Assembly (NCBI GenBank): GCA_039619475.1
Contig: CM077115.1
Coordinates: forward strand, 559,456,374 to 559,520,373
DNA: 64,000 bases
Direction: 5' to 3'
DNA from: Icerya purchasi
Lineage: Eukaryota > Arthropoda > Insecta > Hemiptera > Monophlebidae
Shown here: positions 50,671 to 60,132 of the stretch, in pieces
Layout of the letters: every line of letters starts with the position of its first letter
Numbering within the stretch: the stretch's first letter is position 1
Translations under genes and position numbers: made by a program
The notes under the pieces: generated by a model
Seen by the model: only the letters and a program-made list of their open reading frames with translations
The model's database searches: none
What the model was told of the DNA's origin: nothing

Positions 50671-51574
50671 AAAATAAAAACTACTTCTGTGTAATTCGCG
50701 TAACATTCAATGTGTCTGATCGTTCGAACGAATAAGTCGAACATTCGTTAGAATTCGCGTCGTCCACAGGAATCGTTACCGCGAGGGCTTGAATAACAAC
50801 TATCGTTGAAATGTCTAATTGGTTAACGGTAGATAAATGGAGGCAACGAAAGCAAAGTCAAAAAATTTGTGTGAACAAGTAAAGAAGAAACAAGTGCCTA
50901 GTTTAGTTCAATCGTTCCGTAAGCTGGATGGCAAACCGAGCAGGATTTGCGCATCTTCTAAAAGTGAAATAATTTTAATCGAGTAAATATGCTGTAATAA
51001 GTTCAGTCGTAGCGAAAGCTATAAAAATGGGTTTCATATTTCACAGCAAATATACAATTTACCTGCATATGTTCCGTTCATTGCAATAACAGTGACTAGA
51101 CCAGGGGGTAATATGTTTCTCCATCTCGGAAGCGACGATTTATTAGTCTGCTATTTCGTTTTTTAATTAATAATCGATTAAAAATTATTTAGAAATTCTT
51201 TAGCTAAAGAAATTCGTTTCAAGCGAAATGAGACCTACCAGCTTGTTTTTCCTCTTCAAGAAAACCAAATGGAACAATAACGACGAGAACGGTATTTACA
51301 AAATCCAGGTGCAATAGCAACGATATTTGTCGTTAGTCCTGCTACTCAATTTTTACCTGCATTTCTGACCAATGAAAAGAAAGCGAAAATTCGATTAAGT
51401 TTCTCTTTTGCTTCCTCTTCATGAATTTTTCATCCCCCCCCCCGGCTAATAAATTTCTCTTACAAATGATTTCTTCTCACCCACCATTGCCTTTCATTCA
51501 TTCCTAGTTTAATTCATGATTTATTGTTCCGTTCCATTTGAATAAATCTGAGCCAATTTCTAGTCATACGGTAT
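50671..51574. other. Intron segment, no gene seen
   Basis: Nothing recognised. It may include undetectable remains of the LINE whose C-terminal part follows at 51575. Confidence 0.45.
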
Positions 51575-51775
51575 CTGGGTCACATAATGAGAGACCCTAA
51601 TTACGAGATCCTGCGAGTCATCCTAAAAGGAAAATAGCGGGGGCAAAAGATCTATTGGACGCCCGCAGAACTCCTGGATGCATGATTTTCACCGATGGCA
51701 TGGCTATTGTTCCGCTCCGTTGATTCAAAGGTCGTACTGGCAACACGGAGAGGCGAAGATGGCGCGTGAAGAAGA
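51575..51775 (+). mobile_element. LINE relic, C-terminal end of a reverse transcriptase ORF
   Basis: In one frame, 51575-51634 reads LGHIMRDPNYEILRVILKGK before a stop. One frame over, 51639-51698 continues GGKRSIGRPQNSWMHDFHRW and then SAPLIQ. Together these follow the familiar LINE C-terminal pattern YLGHIMR...LLQ.I.QGK(I)EGKR..GR...SWL.N...W. The frameshift and stop show decay. No upstream reverse transcriptase domain is recognisable, so the fragment is strongly 5'-truncated. It belongs to a different LINE family from the relic at 37128-39060, and has the opposite orientation. Confidence 0.65.
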
Positions 51776-52496
51776 AAAAGAGGTAAAATGAAACGACCGA
51801 TTCTTTAGTTCCTTTAATGGTAATTTTCTTCAAAAATTTCTCGCTCGCAATATTAATTATCTAACCAAACATTTTCAAAACTAACGAATGATATTTACCC
51901 CTTTTACAACCGTAATTCTTTCTGCTATTTTATTCAACCTTCATCTTCTGTTGGCCGTTAGCTTCTTTCCGTTTTCTTCATCATCGTTCCTCGATTATAT
52001 GCCGCCTTCGTTGCTTACTTTCTTTCCTAGCCTATAATCATTTTTCCTTTATATCGTCTTTCTTTTTTAATCCGTGCGATGCTAATCATATTTTCTCCAA
52101 ACGTTCTTATCCTCTCTTTTATTCTCAGCTCCCGGATTTCACCCTAGTCCATATGATACTTGACTGAGAATAATTAACTTTTTTTTCGAACGAAATGGGA
52201 AATAATTGAACGTAATTTTTTGATAGTTTGAGTGACAATACTATCGCGGCTCGAAGCAAATATCCCGCGTATTCAAACAAATAATACACGCTATGAAAAC
52301 AATAACAAGGTCAGTTAAAGTTTGTATGTAATTTTACTATTCAATTCAATTTTATTTACCAGCAAATTAAAATATAAAATTGTATCCGAATTAATATAAC
52401 CGCGAATATGCAAATGGTTGCGTGAATTGTAAAATATACATCAAAGTACCCCACACTACTGGTCAAACTTGCAGCACCTATATTTTAACCGAAAAG
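51776..52496. other. Intron segment, no gene seen
   Basis: Pyrimidine-rich then AT-rich sequence. Nothing recognised. Confidence 0.5.
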
Positions 52497-52550
52497 TATG
52501 TTATTAAACTTAGATATGTTATTAAACTTAGATATGTTATTAAACTTAGA
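52497..52550 (+). repeat. 18-bp tandem repeat, 3 copies
   Basis: Three consecutive units of ATGTTATTAAACTTAGAT, nearly identical. Confidence 0.9.
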
Positions 52551-53784
52551 GTACGATTTTGCTTGACCACAATGTTTACATAACTTCTCCGAGTGTTTAC
52601 GTCCGAAGCCAATTTCGTTCTTTAATTGAAGCTTAATTAAATTATAAAGAATTGTTTTAAAAATAATACAATTAACGAAAATCTAGCGTTATTACAAAGC
52701 ATTTCGAAACGAAGCCATAAAACAATACGTCTTTTAGCGGAAAATCATTAAAAGTATAACATTGTAGAAACAATAAGATTAACGTGTATCTAACAATATT
52801 ACAAACAAATTAAATTTAGAAATAAATGTGCATTACCAGAATGATGTAAATGTAATAAAAAGAAATACCTAAAATAATAACAAATTGACGAAGGTGAAAG
52901 GTAAACACGTAAAGAAAAAGTAAATGTCACTAGGTATTTGTTATAAAAGTTATATTTATATTCAGTATAGAAATATCAAATTCGAGAATATTTTTATCTC
53001 TTTCAATTGTGCCGCATTCAAATTTTGGAACGAGCGAAGCAAGCAAAATTCGATAGTAAAAACCGTAATAGAACGCACATTCGTAACGGTGTTCATCGGG
53101 CTTTACAATTCCTGGGAAACAAGTGAATAAAAAATTCTGTAAAATCTTGACTTAAAAAACAAAGGAATATCGATTGTTCTGCACCGTATCGAGCCAACAA
53201 TTTATTCGAGATACTTTTTATTTTTCATTAGGGCCAAACCTGGCCTTCGCCCTTGCGATTCAGATCAAGTTAAATAATTATCACTTACTCGAGTATTACG
53301 CGTTATTAACGTTAAGGGGAGGGATTGATTAATTTCACTGGAATTTGAAGAATTTGGAAAATTATCCAGCAGTATTAAAAGTTGCCACCTCCCCGTGGTG
53401 GCGTTCAGTTTCTAAGCAAAATGTTTACACTTAAACTAGAATCAGAAATAAAATTCGTACAACACGTTGGATAAAATTTCAATTTCGCAGGTAAATAACA
53501 AATTTTCATAGAAAAATCAATTAGTCTCTGCCCTAAGGTGCGAGATAACCGGTTATTTGATAGTTCGAGATAAACTGTTTCGTCGTGGGACTAGTTCTAT
53601 TTAAAACTGTCGCGTCTGGTGCTAAAATGTTAGATGAATTAATTAAGAATATATAATATTAATTTTGCGCGATGTTTTTTGCCAGTTTTCATTTTGAACA
53701 AAATAGAACGTTAAATTAAACAAGTCTGACTGGAGATGATCAAATGTTAAATATTTTCTTCGTTACCCGATGAATTTAGGTTTG
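52551..53784. other. Intron segment, no gene seen
   Basis: AT-rich. It contains CAG|GTAAAT preceded by AAAATTTCAATTTCG (junction 53490/53491), a weak candidate recursive splice site. Confidence 0.45.
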
Positions 53785-53821
<37 letters not shown>

Positions 53822-53849
53822 CATATACATATACATACATATACATACA

Positions 53850-53880
<31 letters not shown>
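53785..53880 (+). repeat. (ACAT)n/(ATACAT)n microsatellite
   Basis: About 96 nt of mixed ATACAT hexamers and ACAT tetramers, becoming pure ACAT at the right end. Confidence 0.95.
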
Positions 53881-54319
53881 GTGAGTGTGAATGTGTACCA
53901 TCGATCAAATGAATAACTTAAGCGAAATAAAATTTTTAAAATAAAGTAATTAACACAACGGTAAGTACGAGAAAAATCTTTGACAAGGTGTTAAATGGAT
54001 GACGATTTTTGAAGCAAATACGATCAAGTCGTGTAGCATAAAGTATAAAATTAATTGCATACGCCTAATTTAATGTATTAAAGAACTTTAATAGGGGCTG
54101 AAATCATCATCATCTTCGTATGGTTTTCCATAAATACTAAGAGAAAATATTAATTAACTGCCGAGATGTTTAAAATCTCTACTCATTAAATATTTTCCTT
54201 TTTTCAAATTAATACAGAATGCATGTAGATTCTTCCTACATTCGTTGGTTGCTCAGAGGACAGTGTGATAAATTTTATTTAGAGTGACGAGGTTCGCATA
54301 TACAAATTCTGCAAAAAAA

Positions 54320-54320
<1 letters not shown>
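53881..54320. other. Intron segment, no gene seen
   Basis: AT-rich unique-looking sequence between two microsatellites. Confidence 0.5.
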
Positions 54321-54371
<51 letters not shown>

Positions 54372-54473
54372 GTGTATATATGTGTATATATGTGTATATA
54401 TGTGTATATATGTGTATATATGTGTATATATGTGTATATATGTGTATATATGTGTATATATGTGTATATATGT
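54321..54473 (+). repeat. (AT)n followed by a 10-bp TATATATGTG tandem array
   Basis: About 45 nt of AT units pass directly into about eleven copies of TATATATGTG. The 10-bp array probably arose from the AT run. The Tyr/Ile/Cys/Val-rich frames across it are artefacts. Confidence 0.95.
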
Positions 54474-57219
54474 AAGGAAACTGGACGGTGTCAGAGATAA
54501 CGATCAACGGGACACAATATCAGCTATAAAGAAGATGAGAAAATCCATTAAACAAATTGCTCTTTAGTAACGTTTTGAATAGACGCTAAATCGCATCTTC
54601 ATCGACACTTCAGCTGCCAGCTTTTCGCGTTTATCTACAGAGAAGATCACTTTGATGTTAGGTGCGGTTTTTCTTTGAAGCGGATCACAGAAAATGTGAC
54701 TATCCGGAAACGTATCATTCCTGAATCGAAAAAACCCGCGTTTTTATATTTAGTATAAGAGAAAAATATAATTAACGAAAATAATAAAAGCGAGACATGG
54801 AAAATTTCTCTAGCTAAAACTCGAAATCGTCTTGCTCATCTTCCGTAGAATGAGTTCTAGTAATTTAGTAACAAACTGCTGAAATTTATGTCGATTTTAT
54901 GGGACAATTTTAGCATTTAAATGAAAATTATTTTCAAATGAGGTGAAATTTATTATTTGAAAACATTCATTACAAGGCCGATTCTGATTGATGTGAATGT
55001 TTCAGTGTGAAAATTTTTTTTTTTTCAAGTACGCGATAAATGTTGTAAAAGAAGTTTTTGAAAACGTTGACCAACATTGCGATGTATCAGTTTTTTCTCG
55101 ATAGTGTTCAATACAGTGTTCTGTTATGACTGCGATTTATCATTTTAATTACCTTACCGTGCTTGTACTTGTCTAACATATTCGACGCTTCCAGAAATTG
55201 TTGTGAACAGTTAACATACCGAATGTGTTTAGCGGCATATCAACAGTGACCGTCTCGCAACGGTTCTTTCATGTACATGCTGAAGTTCGACGTAAGCTTG
55301 CATGGCTCTCCGAAGGTTTTCAACAGAAATTGATTTTAATATAGTGTACACACTACCTGTTTGTTTAACACGTATGTTCAGTTAGGGTGTCGTGCCACGT
55401 TCACTGGAACATTGTACAAACGTGACAGTTTCGAGTGCGCGCCTGCGTATTTATGTAGGAGTACGGGAGAGACAGAGAAAAGGCATCAGATACGATCTTG
55501 TACAACGGTCAGTACTTCAAGCTTTTTAAGTGACTACTGTATACGTGTACACTACTTAATCAATGTTTTCGACTACAACCAGCGATCCCATATAGAACAA
55601 GATGTCTTGTTTCGTTCTTCATCGATCTCTGAAGAACGTCTGACGATCGCAAGAAGACGACTTTCGGACATTTTGTCGAAGAAATCTCAGATGACGTCTT
55701 TAAGACGACACTTTCAGAAAATCAGGCGCCAAAAAATTTTAAAATTGAAGGCGGAAATCTTGATATGGACGCGATGAACGCGAACGCCTTATAGTATTAA
55801 AAATGTTAGCATACAAATGTACATTCAAATAAGGATAACGAATAACATTACAGAGCGACTACTCATCACTAACGGAATTTTAACATTACATTTCTGAACC
55901 AATGACTTTACACGGCACAGTAAGTGGTAGCATCTAGAATTTGCGCTTCAAATATTATAAAATAAAATAGTTTGTTTGCCCTCCCCCCCGCCCCCCTTAA
56001 AAAAAAACACCGACCTAAAAATTGAATAAAAGTAGAAAATAAAAAAATTCGATAAAAGTTAATTCAAAATAGATATTCGGCGCACCAAATTCAAATTGCA
56101 ACAATAAAAAAACGCATTAAATGAGTATATTTCCTATGTATCGGAAAACATTTTACTTAATTCGGTTAATTTAGTGTACCCGAGAAACTCTTAATTAAGA
56201 TACGTGCAGGGGTTTAGAAATAATCGGAATGTCCGCTCTTTTGAGGGTGTATTTTACTGTGAAATAGATTATCTTGTTGCCGGTTTTTTTCTTTCTTTTT
56301 TTTTTTTTTTGTCTTAGCACATAGAGCAAATTTCGATGTCGGTATTTTTTCGCGCCGTCTCCAACTAGGGAACCTCTTCAAGTATTTACGTAGTTGTTTG
56401 TCAATTCGCTGTTAAGTCATTTCGAAGGCAAATAATGCGGGATACTGTTTTTTGAGTAAAAAAATATTTCGATAATTTCGGTTAGTTTAAATGCTGGTGT
56501 TCTGAAGCGTGACGCTCGCCTAGTGCCGTTTATTCTTCGTAACGGCTTGTAAAAAATCGACAAAAGTGCTCTCGAAAACATAAAGGATAGCCGAAGATGC
56601 GACGAAGTAACTCGATATTATTTACCCTAGCCGATGTTGAAAAAATGCCAAACACATCGTTTCGTCTTTCACGTTACAAGATAGAGTTTCTTTTGTGTAT
56701 CATTGCAAAAATAACATACTAGTCCTTATTGTCACTGTTGAAGAAGATACAGATAACAGATACAGTGAACTAAACAAACGATCCATTTTCCTTTTCAAGG
56801 GGTTATCTGCTACCGTACCGAGTTTCCCACGCACTATCCGTCAACGTGTTTTCGAAGGCTTGCTCGCTTCATGTCTTAAAAATCGCTAATTTAACCAGCC
56901 CTCTCTGCTCCCCGATGAAAAAGTAGAAAAAAAAAAAACTCGGTAATCTGAAAGATTTGGCGTGTTTAATAATTGAAGATGCAAACATCTGAGCGCGCAT
57001 ACCGCTTCTTGCGTTTTTTACCTGTTCCCATTCGTGTGTCACTCTAGCCAAGTTTGAATTTTTATGTGCAACATTTTTTTTTTTTTTTTTTTTTTATTTT
57101 TTGACAAGAGCTGCGTTGTTATTGGAACATTTTTACGAATGCCGCGACTTCCCCTTTAATACGTATTAGAGACTAGCCAAAATGTGAAAACTTGGTAAAA
57201 AAAAATCATATACCTATAT
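54474..57219. other. Intron segment with one unassigned open frame
   Basis: Mostly AT-rich sequence. The plus-strand frame at 55361-55777 (138 codons) lies in a GC-richer patch. Its C-terminal half is basic (ERLTIARRRLSDILSKK), but nothing identifies it and no splice or promoter context supports it. T runs occur near 56296-56311 and 57068-57094. Confidence 0.4.
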
Positions 57220-57622
57220 GGTTTATGAAATATAATCGGGTACCGGAGAAATATTGGGGAGATAAAGGCGGCCGAGAGAAATTAACTGGCCCCCCTACTT
57301 TCACTTGCGCCATTGGGCTTTGTACATTTCGAACCATAACTTCGCAATCCATGAAACCTTATCAAGGGTATGGGACTTTACTTTTTTTTTTTTTTTTTTA
57401 TCGGGCCATTTTGGCCTCGCAATGGGCTGAGCCCCGCTTGTTGCTTAAATTTCTGTCTCCTTCCCTTCCATACTTCGTATAAAATGATCAAAATTTACAA
57501 TTCTAAGGCAGTCCATATGAATATAATAACACAATCACAAAAATCCTATAAAATATAACAAACGTTACACATAAAATTGGGACATTTTTTTCGTTACATA
57601 AAATTGGGGCATTTTTTTTTTT
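57220..57622. repeat. Possible decayed repeat with a short tandem duplication
   Basis: A GC-richer patch (57220-57480) contains GGCCCCCCTACTTTCACTTG, a T run at 57380-57398, and ATCGGGCCATTTTGGCC. Downstream, ACATAAAATTGGGACATTTT (57569-57588) is repeated with changes as ACATAAAATTGGGGCATTTT (57596-57615), a duplication offset by 27 nt. The whole may be an old transposon fragment, but I cannot classify it. Confidence 0.3.
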
Positions 57623-57643
57623 CTAAGAATTACGTTGTAATTA

Positions 57644-57644
<1 letters not shown>

Positions 57645-57668
<24 letters not shown>
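57645..57668. repeat. AT microsatellite
   Basis: About 12 TA units before TGTATGG. Confidence 0.9.
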
Positions 57669-57674
<6 letters not shown>

Positions 57675-57912
57675 GTAAACATAATAAATGTAAAAAGTTT
57701 GTTCAGGGTATTACTTAATGAGAATTGAGGGCCGTGCTGAAGAGATGTGTCATAATATTTATCGAACTGACAATTTTCACGGTGATGCTCATCAAAAAAA
57801 AACTTCATTAGGAGAATGTTTATTCAGTTCATGAACGAGCCAGCACCTATGCGCATTTCGCTTATAGAGATGCTAACGGTTAGCGGCGTTAAAAAATTGT
57901 AACAGAAAAATT

Positions 57913-58179
57913 ATGGAAATGAACACGGACGATAAATTAGCTGGAATGAAGGGGCAGGAAATGGTCCATCATCTAGCTGCGAGTGCAGTTGCATGTGGGA
58001 CGGGGGTTCTCGGTCGGCTGTACACGGCTGGAATAAATTATGGAATTATTCAAAATTTTGCTTCAACAAGAGGCAGCTGTCCCGTGCCAGACGAATCGGA
58101 TTATGTTTTTCGTCGAGCGCTTGTGTGTACGCGAAGTCGATTAAATTCCGAAACAACTTCGTCGTCGCCTCCGTATTAA
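57913..58179 (+). other. Unassigned open frame, about 1.1 kb before the second grain coding exon
   Basis: An 88-codon frame starting MEMNTDDKLAGMKGQEM, with moderately coding-like composition in a GC-richer patch (57900-58280). A donor-like AG|GTGATT lies at about 58227/58228, but it is past the stop at 58177-58179, so it would serve only another frame or a non-coding exon. An alternative first exon of grain is conceivable but unsupported, and I recognise no domain. Confidence 0.15.
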
Positions 58180-58540
58180 CTAAATGGACTTCACTTCCGG
58201 AAATAACGAAATACTCCTCCGGAGCAGGTGATTGCAGACTCTCTGTTCATAACGCGTCAGCAGCTCTTTATCTCTGCCGGCGCTGAAAAAGAAAAACCGA
58301 GCTTAGCCTATCTTCTGCTGTGAACAAAAAAATTCGAAAAACAGTTTTGCGGCATTTTTAAACGAAAATCAATTTCAAAAAAGAACCATTAACGAGGAGA
58401 CCACCGTATGTGGCCTTCGGGAAACGAATTTCAATGACCTCCGATGTTATACTATGTGGGTACACCGTATGACAAAATATCAAGGTGCAATACTGAAATA
58501 TAAGCGATAAGAAAACGAATTTAAACTTCGCACAGGACAT

Positions 58541-58597
58541 CTTGCCTGAAATTGCTGCGGCTCAAGTGGCTAACAGGTTCGAATCTAGCTGTGCAAG
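58541..58597 (+). repeat. tRNA-like or SINE-like fragment
   Basis: CTTGC and GCAAG bracket a stretch with GCGGCTCAAGTGGCTAAC, which resembles a pol III A box. It runs directly into AGGTTCGAATCTAG, which resembles a B box. The usual spacing between A and B boxes is missing and no clover leaf folds by eye, so this is at best a deleted tRNA-derived relic. Confidence 0.25.
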
Positions 58598-59256
58598 TTT
58601 TGTTTATTTCCCTTTTTTTCCTCAATATAAATACTTAAAATTAATTAATTTATTAGGAAAGTAAATAAATAATTTGTTTATTTACTTATTCATTTATTTT
58701 GTTCATTACTTATTGGTTATTATTTATTTCATTAATTTTAAAGTTGGTCAGTTGCGATGGGGGAAAAAAGAGAGAAAAATGTTACAAAGTGTTAATAATA
58801 TCGTCATGATTACTGTGATATGCAAAACTAGTCGGCCATTTTTTATAATTTTGTTTCTTTGAACATAGTGAACTTATTATTTATTAATACTAGTATAGAC
58901 GGAAATGTGTGAAGACAACGATTACAGTAAATGTTTTCCCAACGACTGGTGGTGTAGCCTATTTACTTGTTCACTGCGCCGCGGGGAGGAATAACCGCTT
59001 CTTATTTGAACATATCGGTCGAGTAGCTGCCACAGCATGGACCAAACTCTAATGATTTCACTTATTCACCGCTGGAGATAATTCCAGGGACCTTTTCAAT
59101 GCTCGACACCCGAGGTAAAAAGATTTGTTTGTGCGAACGGTCATTTTGATCGGCTTTTGTCCGGTCAATCGCGATAACATCCGCTTATCGTCCGAGCTCG
59201 ATCTTATTATTTTGCAGCGCTGATTAAACGTCGTCTTTGTTTTTGTTCTTTTACAG

Positions 59257-60132
59257 CGGCGGCTGCTGCTGCATCCAGAGGAGTCTGTCGACCGCACCAT
59301 TTCGCAGCGCACCATAGTTCCTTACATCCGTGGCTAAGCAATGCAACGGCCAGCAGCGAAGAATCGCGCAGCAAGCAGAACCACCATCACGGCAATTCGT
59401 TCTCGACCTCCGGCTGGTGTTCGGCATTCAACGGGGCCGGCGGCTCGTCCAACGCGGAAGAGGTGAAATCGGAACATCAGCATTCGTCGTCGTCTTCGCA
59501 CCCGATGTTCAGCTTTCCACCGACTCCGCCGAAAGACGCGACACCGGACAGCGTTTCTACCGGAGCGGTAGTCTCCAGCACGACCGCCAACAGTATTACC
59601 AGTTGTAGCAGTACGTCCACGACCGAGTACAGTAATGCTATAGCGCACGCCGCGTCCATGGGCGTCTTCTTTCACCACGACCAGTCGGCCGGCTCGTCTT
59701 CATCCGCTTGCGACATCAAGCCCATGCTGAATTCGGCCGGATCTTCGAAACAAAGAGAAGGTACAAATTCAAGCTCTAGCGAATCCGCTACTTCGCCAAA
59801 TAGTTCCTCGTCCTGTCTCGCAGGTTCCGCGCCATCCTACCAGCCGAGCTATAATCCTCAAACCAATTCTCCTCCGGTCTACTCGTCAAACTACTCTTCC
59901 GCTTCCTCCTCCTCCTCCTCTTTCCATCCGCCCCATCATCTGCATCATCACCATCACAACGTGCATCATTCCGCCACTAGCATGCTCTCCTTTCCGAACG
60001 CCAACAAACACCATCCGTCACCCTTTAGTAGTACGTCCCCTCCGCCTCCTCATCCTGTTTCTTCCCATTCGCTGAATCACTTGATAAAGTCGTCTTCGAC
60101 AACATCTAGAAATAAATCGCGAACCAGCGCTG
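59257..60132 (+). CDS. grn: grain GATA factor, second coding exon (transactivation region)
   Basis: The exon follows a strong acceptor and encodes the last two bases of codon 114 through Ala405, plus one base. It has GVCRPH at residues 122-127 and HPWLS at 137-141. It also has MFSFPPTPPKDATPDS at 197-212, the hallmark of GATA1/2/3-class proteins; to my knowledge grain is the only insect GATA factor that keeps it. VKSE at 183-186 fits a SUMO-attachment consensus. The rest is low-complexity: Ser runs, a His-rich stretch (near 330-345), and SRNKSRTSA before the donor, equivalent to the basic segment just before GRECVNCG in vertebrate GATA2/3. The donor is GCTG|GTAAGA at 60132/60133, phase 1. No zinc-finger codons follow in the window. 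At 405 residues, the region before the fingers is longer than in human GATA3 (roughly 260). The unspliced frame would stop at 60221. Confidence 0.9.

Larger units (their letters stand above)
5933..59256 (+). other. grn: 53.3-kb intron of grain
   Basis: This is the interval between the donor at 5933 (GTGAGT) and the acceptor TTTTGTTCTTTTACAG ending at 59256. Both neighbouring exons are phase 1 at this junction and the joined frame stays open. Drosophila grain also has large introns, as is common for developmental regulators with distributed enhancers. Most of the window's repeats and transposon relics sit inside it and are listed separately. Segments with no entry hold only AT-rich unique-looking sequence, homopolymer runs and short random open frames. 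Intermediate non-coding or alternative exons cannot be excluded. Confidence 0.8.

Noticed and set aside
54253..54567. Tyr/Ile/Cys/Val repeat proteins
   Set aside because: They are translations of the AT and TATATATGTG arrays.
55361..55777. 138-codon frame as a nested gene
   Set aside because: No recognisable domain, start context, splice partner or poly(A) signal; kept only as a note in the intron segment.
59334..59678. Antisense and alternative-frame ORFs over the second grain coding exon (also 59330-59608 and 59477-59659; and 5723-5926 over the first exon)
   Set aside because: They are shadows of the GC-richer coding sequence; the sense frame carries the conserved motifs.
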